DNA from: Agromyces sp.
GTDB lineage: Bacteria; Actinomycetota; Actinomycetes; Actinomycetales; Microbacteriaceae
Length of the DNA: 60,643 nucleotides
Direction: 5' to 3'
Assembly (NCBI GenBank): GCA_031178045.1
Contig: JAPSJT010000002.1
Span: 1-60,643 of the forward strand
Below, one piece after another: positions 7,378 to 17,248 of this stretch. Position numbers and translations under genes: made by a program. The stretch's first letter is position 1. The number at the start of each line of letters is the position of its first letter. Below the pieces are notes generated by a model, which worked only from the letters and a program-made list of their open reading frames with translations, did not search any database and had not been told where the DNA came from.

Positions 7378-10007
7378 TCGTCGGATGCCTCGCCCGCCCG
7401 CGTGATCACGGGCGGCGAGCCGGCCGGGCTCAGCGCTGCGGTCGACACGCGCCGGCTGCGCGCGCGTCCCTCGCCGGCCTTCTTCGGCGCGGGCAACGCG
7501 TCGAGCATCGAGTCGAGGAGCACCTCGGCGTCTTCCACCCGCACCGGCCGCTTCCGCTCGACTGGCGCGACGGGCGGGAGCTCGACGATCGGCGCAACGG
7601 CGGGCGCCGGCTCGGCGGGCTCGGTCGAGGCGGACTCGGTCGAGCCCGGCTCAGCCGCGGCGGGCTGGGACGGGAGGCGCGGCTCGTTCGGCCCCGCAGC
7701 GGCCTGCTCCTGCGTCGCCCGACGGTGACGCCCGCGACGACGACCGGAACCCGACTGGGGTTCGGGCTGGCCATCGGCGGCGGCCCCCTCGGTCGGTGCG
7801 ACGGCGGGCTCGGTCGCCGTCGCGGCATCCGCTTCGACCGGCTTGTGCTCGGTGTGGGCGATGGTCGAGGCGGCGATCTGCGCGAGCGCGTGCTTCACGT
7901 CCTCGGTGATGGCGTGCGTTCCCGTGTGCGCCTTCGGCTCGCTCGCCGGAGCCGACTGCGACGGACCGCCGCCGTTGCCGCGACCGCGACGGCGCTCGAC
8001 CTGCTGCGGCGGGCGGTGCTTCGCGATCGGCTCGTGGTGCACGATGATGCCCCGGCCGGCGCAGACCTCGCACGGCTCGCTGAACGACTCGAGGAGGCCG
8101 AGACCGAGCTTCTTGCGGGTCATCTGCACGAGCCCGAGCGAGGTCACCTCGGCGACCTGGTGCTTGGTGCGGTCGCGCGAGAGGCACTCGACGAGGCGTC
8201 GGAGCACGAGGTCGCGGTTGGACTCGAGCACCATGTCGATGAAGTCGACCACGATGATGCCGCCGATATCGCGCAGCCGGAGCTGGCGGACGATCTCCTC
8301 GGCGGCCTCGAGGTTGTTCTTCGTGACCGTCTCCTCCAGGTTGCCCCCTGAGCCGACGAACTTGCCCGTGTTGACGTCGACGACCGTCATGGCCTCGGTG
8401 CGGTCGATGACGAGCGAACCGCCCGAGGGCAACCACACCTTGCGGTCGAGCGCCTTCTCGATCTGCTCGCTGATGCGGAACTCGTCGAACGCGTCGCGTT
8501 CGCCCTCGTACGCCTCGACGCGCTCGAGGAGGTCGGGAGCGACCGCGCGGAGGTACCGCGTGATCGTCTCGCGAGCCTCGTCGCCGGCGATGATCATCTT
8601 CTGGAAGTCCTCGTTGAAGACGTCGCGGACGATCTTGATGAGCAGGTCGGGCTCGGAGTGCAGGAGTGCCGGCGCCTGGACCTTCTCGAGCTGCGTCGAG
8701 ATGTCGGCCCACTGGGCGATGAGACGGTTCACGTCGAGCGTGAGCTGCTCCTCGGTCGCGCCCTCAGCCGCCGTGCGCACGATCACGCCGACGTTGTCGG
8801 GGAGCACCTCCTTGAGGATCTTCTTCAGCCGCGCACGCTCGGTGTCGGGGAGCTTGCGGCTGATTCCGTTCATCGAGCCGTTCGGCACGTACACGAGGTA
8901 ACGTCCGGGCAGCGAGACCTGGCTCGTGAGCCGCGCGCCCTTGTGCCCGACCGGGTCCTTCGTGACCTGCACGAGCACGCGGTCGCCGGGCTTCAGGGCG
9001 AGTTCGATGCGACGCGGCTGGTTCTTCTCGCCATTCTCTGCGGCGGCGTCCCAGTCGACCTCGCCGGAGTAGAGCACGGCATTGCGGCCGCGCCCGATGT
9101 CGACGAACGCCGCCTCCATGCTCGGCAGCACGTTCTGCACGCGGCCGAGGTAGACGTTGCCGATGAGCGACGCCTCCTGGTTGCGCGCGACGTAGTGCTC
9201 GACGAGCACGCCGTCTTCGAGGACGCCGATCTGGATGCGGCCGCCCTTCTCGCGCACGACCATCTGCCGGTCGACGGATTCGCGGCGCGCGAGGAACTCG
9301 GCCTCGGTGATGACGGCGCGGCGGCGGCCGGCATCGCGGCCGTCGCGGCGGCGCTGCTTCTTCGCCTCGAGCCGCGTGGAGCCCTTGACCTTCTGCGGCT
9401 CGGTGATGAGCTCGGGCTCGCGGGGCTTCCGCACCTTGACGACCGTGTTCGCGGGCTCCTCGCCGGCGGAACGGCCTTCTTCGCCGCTCCGGCGACGTGT
9501 GCGACGGCGAACGCTCGACGACTCGTCGACGTCGGGCCCGCCTCGCTCCCCCCGCTCGGGCCGGTCGGGTCGTTCGGGCCGCTCGCTCGGCACGAGCACC
9601 GGCGGCGCATGGAAGATGAGCGAGGTCGTCGTGAGCGTCGCCGGGATCGGGGAGACCGGCTCGGGCTCGGGTTCGGGCTCCGAGGCGGCGTCGGATTCCG
9701 CCGATGCCCGCTCGGACTCGGCGACCTCGTCGGACGCTGCATCGCCGGCGGCCGTCGCCGTCGGCGACGTGGCATCCGTCACCGGGTGCTCGAGCGCGGG
9801 TTCCGCGACGTCACGCGACGGGTCCTCGCCGTGCCCGCGCGGGTCGGCGTCACCGTCGCGCGCGACCTCGGCAGCCGACGGCTCACCCGCCTGCTGGCCG
9901 GCTCTGCCTCGCGCGCCACGTCGTGCACCGAACAGGCCACCCCGTCGTTTCGGGGCGCTGCTACCGGAATCAGGTTCGTTTCTGGTGTTCTCGTTGCCTT
10001 CCACCAT
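7374..10007 (-). CDS. rne: Ribonuclease E/G family endoribonuclease
   Basis: This 877-residue RNase processes rRNA and starts mRNA decay. The N-terminal ~220 residues are low-complexity, acidic and Arg-rich. An S1-type RNA-binding region follows (SLIGNVYLGRVQNVLPSMEAAFVDIG). The catalytic DNase-I-like part has VVDVNTGKFVGSGGNLEET and IIVVDFIDM, which supply the metal-binding aspartates. The zinc-link motif is CEVCAGRG. The C-terminal ~250 residues are again low-complexity, matching the actinobacterial arrangement with the catalytic core in the middle. The leader is about 215 nt if the GATAAT at 10232-10237 is the -10; long leaders are used for autoregulation in Escherichia coli. Confidence 0.96.
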   Translation of the reverse strand: MVEGNENTRNEPDSGSSAPKRRGGLFGARRGARGRAGQQAGEPSAAEVARDGDADPRGHGEDPSRDVAEPALEHPVTDATSPTATAAGDAASDEVAESERASAESDAASEPEPEPEPVSPIPATLTTTSLIFHAPPVLVPSERPERPDRPERGERGGPDVDESSSVRRRTRRRSGEEGRSAGEEPANTVVKVRKPREPELITEPQKVKGSTRLEAKKQRRRDGRDAGRRRAVITEAEFLARRESVDRQMVVREKGGRIQIGVLEDGVLVEHYVARNQEASLIGNVYLGRVQNVLPSMEAAFVDIGRGRNAVLYSGEVDWDAAAENGEKNQPRRIELALKPGDRVLVQVTKDPVGHKGARLTSQVSLPGRYLVYVPNGSMNGISRKLPDTERARLKKILKEVLPDNVGVIVRTAAEGATEEQLTLDVNRLIAQWADISTQLEKVQAPALLHSEPDLLIKIVRDVFNEDFQKMIIAGDEARETITRYLRAVAPDLLERVEAYEGERDAFDEFRISEQIEKALDRKVWLPSGGSLVIDRTEAMTVVDVNTGKFVGSGGNLEETVTKNNLEAAEEIVRQLRLRDIGGIIVVDFIDMVLESNRDLVLRRLVECLSRDRTKHQVAEVTSLGLVQMTRKKLGLGLLESFSEPCEVCAGRGIIVHHEPIAKHRPPQQVERRRGRGNGGGPSQSAPASEPKAHTGTHAITEDVKHALAQIAASTIAHTEHKPVEADAATATEPAVAPTEGAAADGQPEPQSGSGRRRGRHRRATQEQAAAGPNEPRLPSQPAAAEPGSTESASTEPAEPAPAVAPIVELPPVAPVERKRPVRVEDAEVLLDSMLDALPAPKKAGEGRARSRRVSTAALSPAGSPPVITRAGEASDD

Positions 10008-10231
10008 CTCTGGTGCACTCCTACGACGGTTCGATGTGGCCGCGCCACCCGTTCCGTTCTCGTCTCGAGCGATTCAGCGCCGTGCGCGGAACCGCCAATC
10101 CTTCACTGCTGCGACCGGCAGGTTGCCTGTGTCGCCACGTCTCGCGGTGCATTCGACCGCTCACTCGGATGCGGTGCATCCTCAAAGCCTTCGTTGGCGT
10201 CGTGCCGGGCGCGGCCCGGACGACTCCTTCG

Positions 10232-10237
10232 ATTATC
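10232..10237 (-). promoter_or_regulatory. Candidate -10 element of the rne promoter
   Basis: GATAAT on the minus strand is the best -10-like hexamer in the 277-bp gap between rne and the divergent VKOR gene. No convincing -35 accompanies it. If it is used, the rne 5' untranslated region is about 215 nt. The rest of the gap shows no open frame that I can support. Confidence 0.4.
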
Positions 10238-10284
10238 GCACGCTCTCACAGGGTCGTGTGGAAGCGGCATGCCAGAATACGGAC

Positions 10285-10911
10285 ATGCCCGACTCCTCCC
10301 CCAGAACCCGACCCGTCGGGCTGGCTGTGTTCCTCATCGTCGCGGGGGCGCTCGGCCTCCTCGCGGCGTGGGAGCTGTCGGTCGAGAAGGTCCTCGTGCT
10401 CGCCGATCCCGAGCACGTTCCCGCCTGCAACGTCGGCGTGCTCGTGGGCTGCGGCGTCAACCTCGAGTCCTGGCAGGGTTCGCTGTTCGGCTTCCCGAAT
10501 CCGTTCATCGGCATGATGACCTGGCCCGTCGTCATCGCCATCGGGATGGCGCTCCTCGCCGGAGCCGCCTTCGCCCGCTGGTTCTGGATCGCGTTCAACG
10601 TCGGCGTCACCGGAGCGCTGGCGTTCGTCGGCTGGCTGATCTTCCAGAGCATCTACGTGCTCGACGTGCTCTGCCCGTGGTGCATGCTCACCTGGGTGGT
10701 GACGATCCCGGTGTTCTGGGTCGTCACGCTCGACAACCTCCGGAGCGGACGCATTCCCTCGACGGCACGCGTCCGCCGGGTGGCGGCGCGACTCTTCTCG
10801 TGGATCCCGGTCATCACGGTCGTCTGCTATGCGATCGTCATCCTGCTCGCGCAGGCGCAGATGGACGCCATCCCGCGCGTGATGATCGACCTGCAGAACC
10901 TGTTCCGCTGA
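10285..10911 (+). CDS. Vitamin K epoxide reductase (VKOR) family membrane protein
   Basis: VKOR homologues reoxidise DsbA-like thioredoxins during disulfide formation outside the membrane, using quinone. The 208-residue protein has about five hydrophobic segments. The active-site pair is C130-P-W-C133 (VLCPWCMLTW), and a loop pair is C48 and C56 (ACNVGVLVGCGVN), the four cysteines required for electron transfer. A second loop motif, SLFGFPNPFIGM, fits the family. No DsbA-like partner is encoded nearby. The ATG at 10285 follows AGAATA by five bases with no binding site, so it may also be leaderless. Confidence 0.9.
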   Translation: MPDSSPRTRPVGLAVFLIVAGALGLLAAWELSVEKVLVLADPEHVPACNVGVLVGCGVNLESWQGSLFGFPNPFIGMMTWPVVIAIGMALLAGAAFARWFWIAFNVGVTGALAFVGWLIFQSIYVLDVLCPWCMLTWVVTIPVFWVVTLDNLRSGRIPSTARVRRVAARLFSWIPVITVVCYAIVILLAQAQMDAIPRVMIDLQNLFR

Positions 10912-10929
10912 GGCCCATGATGCCCCGCG

Positions 10930-10968
10930 ACGACGGCGCCGGTGGGAGTCTCCGACCGGCGCCGTCGT
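10930..10968. terminator. Bidirectional hairpin terminator
   Basis: A perfect 14-bp inverted repeat (10930-10943 against 10955-10968, ACGACGGCGCCGGT) with an 11-base loop lies between the ends of the convergent VKOR and ndk genes. There is no strong T-run, as is common in this GC-rich group. Confidence 0.75.
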
Positions 10969-10974
10969 GACGGC

Positions 10975-11397
10975 TCAGGCGAACCAGAGTGCGAGTTCGC
11001 GCTCCGCGGACTCCACCGAGTCCGAGCCGTGCACCAGGTTCTGCTGCACCTTGAGGCCCCAGTCGCGCCCGAAGTCGCCGCGGATCGTGCCGGGAGCGGC
11101 GGTCGTCGGGTCGGTCGTTCCGGCGAGGACACGGAACCCCTCGATCACGCGATTGCCCGCCACGCGCATCGCCACGACCGGGCCGGACTGCATGAACTCG
11201 ATCAGCGGCTCGTAGAACGGCTTGCCCTCGTGTTCGGCGTAGTGCTTCGCGAGCAGCTCACGGTCGGCCTGAACGAGTCGGATGTCGACGAGCGAGTACC
11301 CCTTCGCCTCGATGCGGCGCAGTATCTCGCCCGTCAGGTTGCGCGCGACTCCGTCGGGCTTCACGAGCACGAGCGTCTCTTCGATGGCGGTGGTCAT
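10975..11397 (-). CDS. ndk: Nucleoside diphosphate kinase
   Basis: Ndk transfers the gamma phosphate from ATP to nucleoside diphosphates through a phosphohistidine. The 140-residue product has the standard length. It begins EETLVLVKPDGVARN and carries the active-site histidine in NLVHGSDSVESAERELALWF. The ATG at 11397 overlaps the stop of the upstream DUF4233 gene by four bases. It is the last gene of the ileS-folC-DUF4233-ndk run. Confidence 0.98.
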   Translation of the reverse strand: MTTAIEETLVLVKPDGVARNLTGEILRRIEAKGYSLVDIRLVQADRELLAKHYAEHEGKPFYEPLIEFMQSGPVVAMRVAGNRVIEGFRVLAGTTDPTTAAPGTIRGDFGRDWGLKVQQNLVHGSDSVESAERELALWFA

Positions 11398-11804
11398 TCC
11401 TGTTCCTTCCCCGGATCGGCGGTCGCCGTCCTGTCTCGATCGATGCGTGCACCGGCGACCATGCAGTACCACCACATGCCGCCGAAGAGAGCCCCGACGA
11501 AGAACATCGCCGGATTGAGGACGCCCGAGGCGAGGATGAGCGCCTGGAGCACCCAGCCGACGACGAAGCCCCAGGGGTAGCGCAGCATTCCGATCGTCGC
11601 GACGAGGCCGAGGATGAGCACGCCGCCGGCGACGAGCGGAATCCAGCGCGGGAGGCCGAGGGGGCCGTCGCCGTCCTGGGCGAGGCCCCAGATGACGAGC
11701 GCGGCCAGGAACACGACGATGATCTCGAACCCGAGCACGATCGACGCGAGGCTCTGGCGCACCGACCGCGGGGCGGCGGCTGCGGGAGTGGCGGCCTCGC
11801 TCAT
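11394..11804 (-). CDS. DUF4233 membrane protein
   Basis: The product is 136 residues from the ATG at 11804, chosen because its ATGA overlaps the folC stop; an in-frame ATG sits four codons upstream. Four hydrophobic helices are visible (ASIVLGFEIIVVFLAALVIW, PLVAGGVLILGLVATIGML, GFVVGWVLQALILASGVL, PAMFFVGALFGGMWWYCMV). The chain ends in a short polar tail. The DUF4233 family characteristically sits between folC and ndk in actinobacteria. Its function is unknown. Confidence 0.9.
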   Translation of the reverse strand: MSEAATPAAAAPRSVRQSLASIVLGFEIIVVFLAALVIWGLAQDGDGPLGLPRWIPLVAGGVLILGLVATIGMLRYPWGFVVGWVLQALILASGVLNPAMFFVGALFGGMWWYCMVAGARIDRDRTATADPGKEQE

Positions 11805-13180
11805 GCGCGTCCCCACCCGCGGTCGGCGGCGATGGCCATCGTCTCGCCCACGAGCGCGATGGAGCCGGTGACCACCACGGCCCGCTTCTCGGCGTCGGCC
11901 GCCCAGGCACGCGCCTCATCGAGCGCATCGTCGAGCCGTTCGACGACATCGACCCGGTCGGCGCCCGCGGCGGCCGAGACGATCCCGGCGACCTCCGCGG
12001 CACCGCGGGCGCGCTCGGAATCGGGCGTCGTCACGACGAACCGGCCACCCGAGCGCGCGAGCACTCGAGCGATCCCGTCGACATCCTTGTCGGCGAGCAC
12101 TCCGAACACGAAGACGATCTCATCGAAGTCGAAGTACTCGTCGAGCGCGGCCACGAGCGACTCCGCTCCGTGCGGGTTGTGGGCGGCGTCGACGATGACC
12201 GCGGGGTCGGCCCCGATCGGCTGCAGTCGGCCGGGCGAGGTGGCGGCGCCCAGGCCCGTCTCGACCACCTCATCGGCGAGCCGCACCGCTCCGCCCCCGA
12301 TGAACGCCTCGACCGCGGCGATCGCGACGGCGGCGTTCTCGGCCTGATGGCGGCCGAAGAGCGGCAGGGCGATGTCGCGGTACTCCCCCGCGAGCCCCCG
12401 GATCGTCACGAGCTGGCCACCCACCGCGACCCGCGACTCGAGCACCTGGAACGCGTCGCCCTCGACGGCGAGCGTGGACTCGGTGAGATTTGCCGCCTCC
12501 TCGAGCACGCGGAGGGCGTCGTCGGGCTGCGCCGCGGTGACGATGGACGCCGCCGGCTTGATGATCCCCGACTTCGTGCGCGCGATCGCCGTGATCGTCG
12601 AGCCGAGCCTCGCCTGATGATCGAGGTCGATGGGAGTGAACACGGCGACCTGCCCGTCGGCGACGTTGGTCGAGTCCCACTCGCCGCCCATCCCGACCTC
12701 GAGCACCACGACGTCGACGGGCGCGTCCGCGAAGCACGCGAAGGCCAGCACGGTGAGCGCCTCGAAGAACGTGAGCGGTTCGTCACCCGCGGCCTCGAGC
12801 TCTGCATCCACGATGCCGATGAAGGGAAGGATCTCGTCCCAGTTTCGCGCAACGGCCTCATCCGTGATCGGCTCGCCGTCGACCCGGATGCGCTCGGTGA
12901 AGCGCTCGAGGTGCGGACTGGAGAGGAGGCCGGTGCGAAGGCCGGACGCCCGAAGGAGGCTCTCGATCATGCGGCTCGTCGAGGTCTTGCCGTTCGTACC
13001 GGTGATGTGGATCACGGGGGCGGCGCGGTGCGGATCGCCGAGCAGCTCGACCGCGCGGCGGGTGGGCGCGAGTCGAGGTTGGGGCGAACCCTCGCCGACC
13101 CGTGCGAGCAGAGAGGCGTAGACCGCGTCGGCCTCATCGCGCGCTTCGGCGGCGTCGTAGTCGTCGGATGCGTCGGTCAC
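11801..13180 (-). CDS. folC: Bifunctional dihydrofolate/folylpolyglutamate synthase
   Basis: FolC adds glutamate to dihydropteroate and then to reduced folates, using ATP. The 459-residue protein has the Mur-ligase-type P-loop TGTNGKTS at residues 60-67. Further family motifs are [14 protein letters not shown], a [10 protein letters not shown] loop and the late [12 protein letters not shown] segment. The start is GTG at 13180, whose GTGA overlaps the ileS stop, so translation is probably coupled to ileS. Confidence 0.97.
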   Translation of the reverse strand: MTDASDDYDAAEARDEADAVYASLLARVGEGSPQPRLAPTRRAVELLGDPHRAAPVIHITGTNGKTSTSRMIESLLRASGLRTGLLSSPHLERFTERIRVDGEPITDEAVARNWDEILPFIGIVDAELEAAGDEPLTFFEALTVLAFACFADAPVDVVVLEVGMGGEWDSTNVADGQVAVFTPIDLDHQARLGSTITAIARTKSGIIKPAASIVTAAQPDDALRVLEEAANLTESTLAVEGDAFQVLESRVAVGGQLVTIRGLAGEYRDIALPLFGRHQAENAAVAIAAVEAFIGGGAVRLADEVVETGLGAATSPGRLQPIGADPAVIVDAAHNPHGAESLVAALDEYFDFDEIVFVFGVLADKDVDGIARVLARSGGRFVVTTPDSERARGAAEVAGIVSAAAGADRVDVVERLDDALDEARAWAADAEKRAVVVTGSIALVGETMAIAADRGWGRA

Positions 13181-16100
13181 AGCTTCTCCAGATCCACGAG
13201 GAGCGAGGAGCCGTCGCCGACAGGCCGGGCGGCGGCCGCGCCCGAGACGTCAGCGGACGACTCGATGTCGAGTTCGAGGGCGAGCGTCTCGCGGGCGATG
13301 AGCTCGCGGTGCGCACCTGCGGCGCTCGCGCCGCCCGCGTCCAGGGTGAGCCCGAGACGGATGCGATCGCCCACGTCGAGCCCCGCGGCCTTCCGGGACT
13401 CCTGCACGACGCGCACGATGTCGCGCGCGAGGCCCTCGGCCTCGAGCTCGGGTGTCGTCGCCGTGTCGAGCAGGATGAATCCGCCGTCGGCGAGGAGCGC
13501 GAGCGCCGTGGACCCGTCGCCCGAGCCGCTCGCCTCGAGCACCAGCTCGTACTCGCCGGGCTCGAGCGGGATGCCGCCGGCGACGACCACGTCGCCGTCG
13601 ACCGACCAGTCGCCGGACCGGGCCGCCTGGATCGCCTGCTGCACCGACTTGCCGAGTCGCGGGCCGGCAGCGCGGGCGTTCACGCTCAGCCGCTTCGTGA
13701 CCCCGTAGGCCTCGGCACTCGAGCCGTCGAGCGCGACGAGGTCGACGGACTTGACGTTGAGCTCGTCGCGCAGGATGCCCTCGAACGGCGCGAGGGCCGC
13801 GGCATCCGCCGTCACCACGGTGAGGTTCGCCAGCGGAAGCCGCACGCGACGGCCGGCCTGCTTGCGCAGCGCGAGCGCCGCGCCGCTGATCTCGCGTACG
13901 GCATCCATCGCGGCGACGAGCTCGTCATCGACCGGGAACTCGGCGGCGTCGGGCCAGTCGGCGAGGTGCACGCTGCGCCCGCCGGTGAGCCCCCGCCAGA
14001 CGCGCTCGGAGACGAGCGGGAGCAATGGGGCGGCGAGCCGCGTGAACGTCTCGAGCACGGTGAAGAGCGTGTCGAACGCCTCGGCTCCTCGTCCGCCGAG
14101 TCCGGCCGAGGGGTCGTCGGAGACGCCGCCCCAGAACCGGTCGCGAGAGCGTCGCACGTACCAGTTGGTGAGCACGTCGGCGAAGTCCCGGAGCTTCTGC
14201 GCCGCGAGCGGCGAATCGAAGTCCTCGAGATCGGCCGTCACGGAGGTGACGAGGTCACCGAGCTTCGCGAGCAGGTACCGGTCCAGCACATCGGTCGAGT
14301 CGGTGCGGCGCGTGGCTTCGTAGCCGCCCTCTCGCGCCGTGTTCGCGTAGAGGGAGAAGAAGTACCAGGTGCTCCACAGCGGCAGCATGACCTGGCGCAC
14401 GCCTTCTCGGATGCCCTCCTCGGTGACGATGAGGTTGCCGCCGCGCAGCACCGGACTCGACATCAGGAACCACCGCATCGCGTCCGATCCGTCACGGTCG
14501 AACACCTCGTTGACGTCGGGATAGTTGCGAAGCGACTTCGACATCTTCTGACCGTCGTTGCCGAGCACGATGCCATGGCTCACGACGTTGCGGTACGCGG
14601 GCCGATCGAAGAGGGCCGTCGAGAGCACGTGCATCACGTAGAACCAGCCGCGGGTCTGCCCGATGTACTCGACGATGAAGTCGGACGGGTGGTGCGTGTC
14701 GAACCACTCGCGGTTCTCGAACGGGTAATGCACCTGTGCGAACGGCATCGAGCCCGAATCGAACCACACGTCGAGCACGTCGGGGATGCGGCGCATCGTC
14801 GAGCGACCGGTCGGATCGTCGGGGTTCGGCCGCGTGAGCTCGTCGATGTACGGACGGTGAAGGTCGGGCTCTCCAGCGGCGTTGCGTGGTAGACGGCCGA
14901 AGTCCCGCTCGAGCTCCTCGAGCGAGCCGTAGACGTCGACCCGGGGGTACTCGGGGTCGTCGCTCTTCCACACGGGGATCGGCGAGCCCCAGTAGCGGTT
15001 GCGGCTGATCGACCAGTCACGCGCCCCGGCGACCCACTTGCCGAACTGGCCGTCCTTCACGTTCTCGGGCACCCAGGTGATCTCCTGGTTGAGCTCGCCC
15101 ATGCGATCGCGGAACTCGGGAACGCGGATGAACCAGCTCGAGACCGCCTTGTAGATGAGCGGGTTCCGGCAGCGCCAGCAGTGGGGGTACGAGTGCTCGT
15201 AGCTCGCCTGGCGGAGGAGCCGGCCCTCGGCCTTCAGGAGCTGGGTCAGCGGCTTGTTCGCGTCGCTCCACAGCAGCCCCGCGACATCCGTCACGGCCGG
15301 CAGGAACCGGCCGGCGTCGTCGAGCGAGAGGATGACGGGGATGCCCGCCGCCTCGCCCACCTTCTGGTCCTCCTCGCCGTAGGCGGGCGCCTGGTGCACG
15401 ATGCCGGTGCCGTCGTCGGTCGTCACGTAGTCGGCGAGGAGGATCTGCCACGCGTTCTGCAGGCCGTAGTGCTCGACATCGGCGTAGTAGTCGAACAGGC
15501 GATCGTAGGTGACGCCCTCGAGCTCGGCGCCGCGCACCGTGCGGCTGACCGCGGCCCTGGCCTCGTCGGCGGAGTCGTAGCCGAGCTCCTTCGCGTAGTT
15601 GCCGACGAGGTCGGCGGCGAGGAGGTACTCGGCCCACAGCACCTCGGTGTCGGAGGCCCCCGCCCGCTCGCGCAGCACGGTCGCGTCGGGCGTGCCGTTC
15701 GGACCCGCGGGCACGACGGCGTACTGGATGTCGGGCCCCACGGCGAGGGCGAAGTTCGTGGGCAGCGTCCACGGGGTCGTCGTCCACGCGAGCGCACGAA
15801 CGGCGGTGAGGCCGAGCGACTCCGCCTTCGCCCCGGTGAGGGGGAAGGTCACCGTGACGGTCTGGTCCTGACGCATCTTGTAGACGTCGTCGTCCATGCG
15901 CAGTTCGTGGTTCGAGAGCGGCGTCTGGTCGCGCCAGCAGTACGGCAGCACCCGGTAGCCCTCGTAGGCGAGGCCCTTCTCGTGCAGGGTCTTGAATGCC
16001 CAGATGACGGATTCCATGAAGGTCACGTCGAGGGTCTTGTAGTCGTGCTCGAAGTCGACCCAACGCGCCTGGCGGGTGACGTACTCCTGCCACTCGCGCG

Positions 16101-16500
16101 TGTAGCGCAGCACGGAGTCGCGCGCGGCCTGGTTGAAGGCCGCGATGCCCATCTCCTCGATCTCGCTCTTGTCGGTGATGCCGAGCTGTCGCTCCGCCTC
16201 GAGCTCGGCGGGCAGTCCGTGCGTGTCCCAGCCGAAGCGTCGGTGCACCTGCTTGCCGCGCATCGTCTGGAAACGCGGGAAGAGGTCTTTCGCGTAGCCC
16301 GTCAGGAGGTGGCCGTAATGCGGCAGGCCGTTCGCGAAGGGCGGGCCGTCGTAGAACACCCACTCGGGTGCGCCGGCGCGCTGGTCGATCGATGCCTGGA
16401 ACGTCCCGTCGGACTCCCAGTAGGAGAGCACGTCGCGCTCGACGGCGGGGAAGTCGGGTGAGGGTGCGACGCCGTGGTCGTCTGGGGTGCGGGGGTACAC
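13177..16500 (-). CDS. ileS: Isoleucyl-tRNA synthetase, eukaryote-like (IleS2) type
   Basis: The 1107-residue enzyme charges tRNA-Ile. The HIGH signature is HYGH at residues 61-64 and KMSKS is at 652-656. An editing domain lies between them ([15 protein letters not shown]). The region [26 protein letters not shown] and the length above 1000 place it in the eukaryote-like group, members of which are often insensitive to mupirocin. The start is GTG at 16500 with AAGGAG at 16506-16511. A T-box leader precedes the gene, so expression should rise when uncharged tRNA-Ile accumulates. Confidence 0.98.
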   Translation of the reverse strand: MYPRTPDDHGVAPSPDFPAVERDVLSYWESDGTFQASIDQRAGAPEWVFYDGPPFANGLPHYGHLLTGYAKDLFPRFQTMRGKQVHRRFGWDTHGLPAELEAERQLGITDKSEIEEMGIAAFNQAARDSVLRYTREWQEYVTRQARWVDFEHDYKTLDVTFMESVIWAFKTLHEKGLAYEGYRVLPYCWRDQTPLSNHELRMDDDVYKMRQDQTVTVTFPLTGAKAESLGLTAVRALAWTTTPWTLPTNFALAVGPDIQYAVVPAGPNGTPDATVLRERAGASDTEVLWAEYLLAADLVGNYAKELGYDSADEARAAVSRTVRGAELEGVTYDRLFDYYADVEHYGLQNAWQILLADYVTTDDGTGIVHQAPAYGEEDQKVGEAAGIPVILSLDDAGRFLPAVTDVAGLLWSDANKPLTQLLKAEGRLLRQASYEHSYPHCWRCRNPLIYKAVSSWFIRVPEFRDRMGELNQEITWVPENVKDGQFGKWVAGARDWSISRNRYWGSPIPVWKSDDPEYPRVDVYGSLEELERDFGRLPRNAAGEPDLHRPYIDELTRPNPDDPTGRSTMRRIPDVLDVWFDSGSMPFAQVHYPFENREWFDTHHPSDFIVEYIGQTRGWFYVMHVLSTALFDRPAYRNVVSHGIVLGNDGQKMSKSLRNYPDVNEVFDRDGSDAMRWFLMSSPVLRGGNLIVTEEGIREGVRQVMLPLWSTWYFFSLYANTAREGGYEATRRTDSTDVLDRYLLAKLGDLVTSVTADLEDFDSPLAAQKLRDFADVLTNWYVRRSRDRFWGGVSDDPSAGLGGRGAEAFDTLFTVLETFTRLAAPLLPLVSERVWRGLTGGRSVHLADWPDAAEFPVDDELVAAMDAVREISGAALALRKQAGRRVRLPLANLTVVTADAAALAPFEGILRDELNVKSVDLVALDGSSAEAYGVTKRLSVNARAAGPRLGKSVQQAIQAARSGDWSVDGDVVVAGGIPLEPGEYELVLEASGSGDGSTALALLADGGFILLDTATTPELEAEGLARDIVRVVQESRKAAGLDVGDRIRLGLTLDAGGASAAGAHRELIARETLALELDIESSADVSGAAAARPVGDGSSLLVDLEKL

Positions 16501-16511
16501 GCTCGCTCCTT

Positions 16512-16725
16512 GCGGGGACGGATGCTCTCACGAGGACGCCGGATGCTCGATCGAGCCTCCGCCGCGGTACCACCTCGCTTGCCCCGGGATCTGACGATTC
16601 CGAAGCCCCTCGTTGAGGCTGTGACGGGCCCGCCCGTTCGGTTCTACTGACGAAGCGGATGCCTCACGGCTCGCGCCTCGCGTTCTTCCGAAGACTCCCC
16701 GGTGATGGCCGGATCGACGTCGTTG
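16512..16725 (-). promoter_or_regulatory. T-box leader of ileS (ultrashort stem I type)
   Basis: On the minus strand, CCGG-CCATCA-CCGG forms a very short stem I whose loop holds the isoleucine codon AUC (16704-16706). The T-box sequence AGGTGGTACCGCGG occupies 16562-16575, with a UGGU bulge able to pair with the ACCA end of tRNA-Ile. A 12-base palindrome GCTCGATCGAGC follows at 16545-16556, and the ileS binding site AAGGAG is at 16506-16511. No T-run terminator is seen and the T-box lies close to the start codon, so control is probably at translation initiation. A TAGTCT hexamer at 16732-16737, overlapping the gntR stop, may be its -10. Confidence 0.93.
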
Positions 16726-16734
16726 CACTCCAGA

Positions 16735-17130
16735 CTACCGCGTCGAACCCGCCCGCAGCACGCCACGGGGCCCCGGCGCGGAGCGGTACGCCTCGCTCAC
16801 GAGCGCCAGCAGTGCGCTCTCGGGCAGCTCGTGAAGCTTCGCCTCGTCGACGAGGTCGTGGATCGCGCCGGCGAGTGCCGCTCGGCCGCCGATGCGCACG
16901 ACCACGACCGCGCCGCGCCCGCGGTGCAGTTCGATGAGCCCCTCCTCGCGCAGCTGCCGGTAGGCCCGCAGCACGGTGTGCATGTTGACGCCGACGGATG
17001 ACGCGAGATCGCGCGCCGCGGGGAGGCGTTCGCCGCCGGACAGGCGACCGTCGACAATCGACGACCTGATGGCCGAGGCGAGCTGTTCGTGGAGCGGCGT
17101 CGCGCGCGCCGGGTCGATGCGGAACTGCAC
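16735..17130 (-). CDS. GntR-family transcriptional regulator (YtrA-like, short)
   Basis: The product is 131 residues from the GTG at 17130. The N-terminal winged helix-turn-helix has PLHEQLASAIRSSIVDGRLSG and LPAARDLASSVGVNMHTVLRAYRQLREEGL, typical of GntR proteins of the YtrA group. These lack a large effector domain; here only ~55 residues follow (GGRAALAGAIHDLVDEAKLHELPE). It faces the ABC importer genes, and a 23-bp dyad lies just upstream of it, suggesting that it controls itself and perhaps the importer. The stop is immediately followed by the ileS leader on the same strand. Confidence 0.9.
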   Translation of the reverse strand: MQFRIDPARATPLHEQLASAIRSSIVDGRLSGGERLPAARDLASSVGVNMHTVLRAYRQLREEGLIELHRGRGAVVVVRIGGRAALAGAIHDLVDEAKLHELPESALLALVSEAYRSAPGPRGVLRAGSTR

Positions 17131-17142
17131 TCGCTCAGAGTA

Positions 17143-17165
17143 TTGTGCTAGTTGAAGGCGCACAA
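17143..17165. promoter_or_regulatory. Candidate GntR operator in the divergent promoter region
   Basis: A perfect 6-bp inverted repeat with an 11-base spacer, TTGTGC-N11-GCACAA, lies 13 bp upstream of the gntR start and about 85 bp before the importer lipoprotein gene. GntR proteins bind such dyads as dimers. No other copy was noticed in the window. Confidence 0.5.
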
Positions 17166-17248
17166 GTTGCTTGTCCGACTCTTCGCAGGGTGTCAGGATG
17201 AAGCGGGCCCCGACGAAGCGGGCTCACCCTCCCTCGACAAGGACTTCG

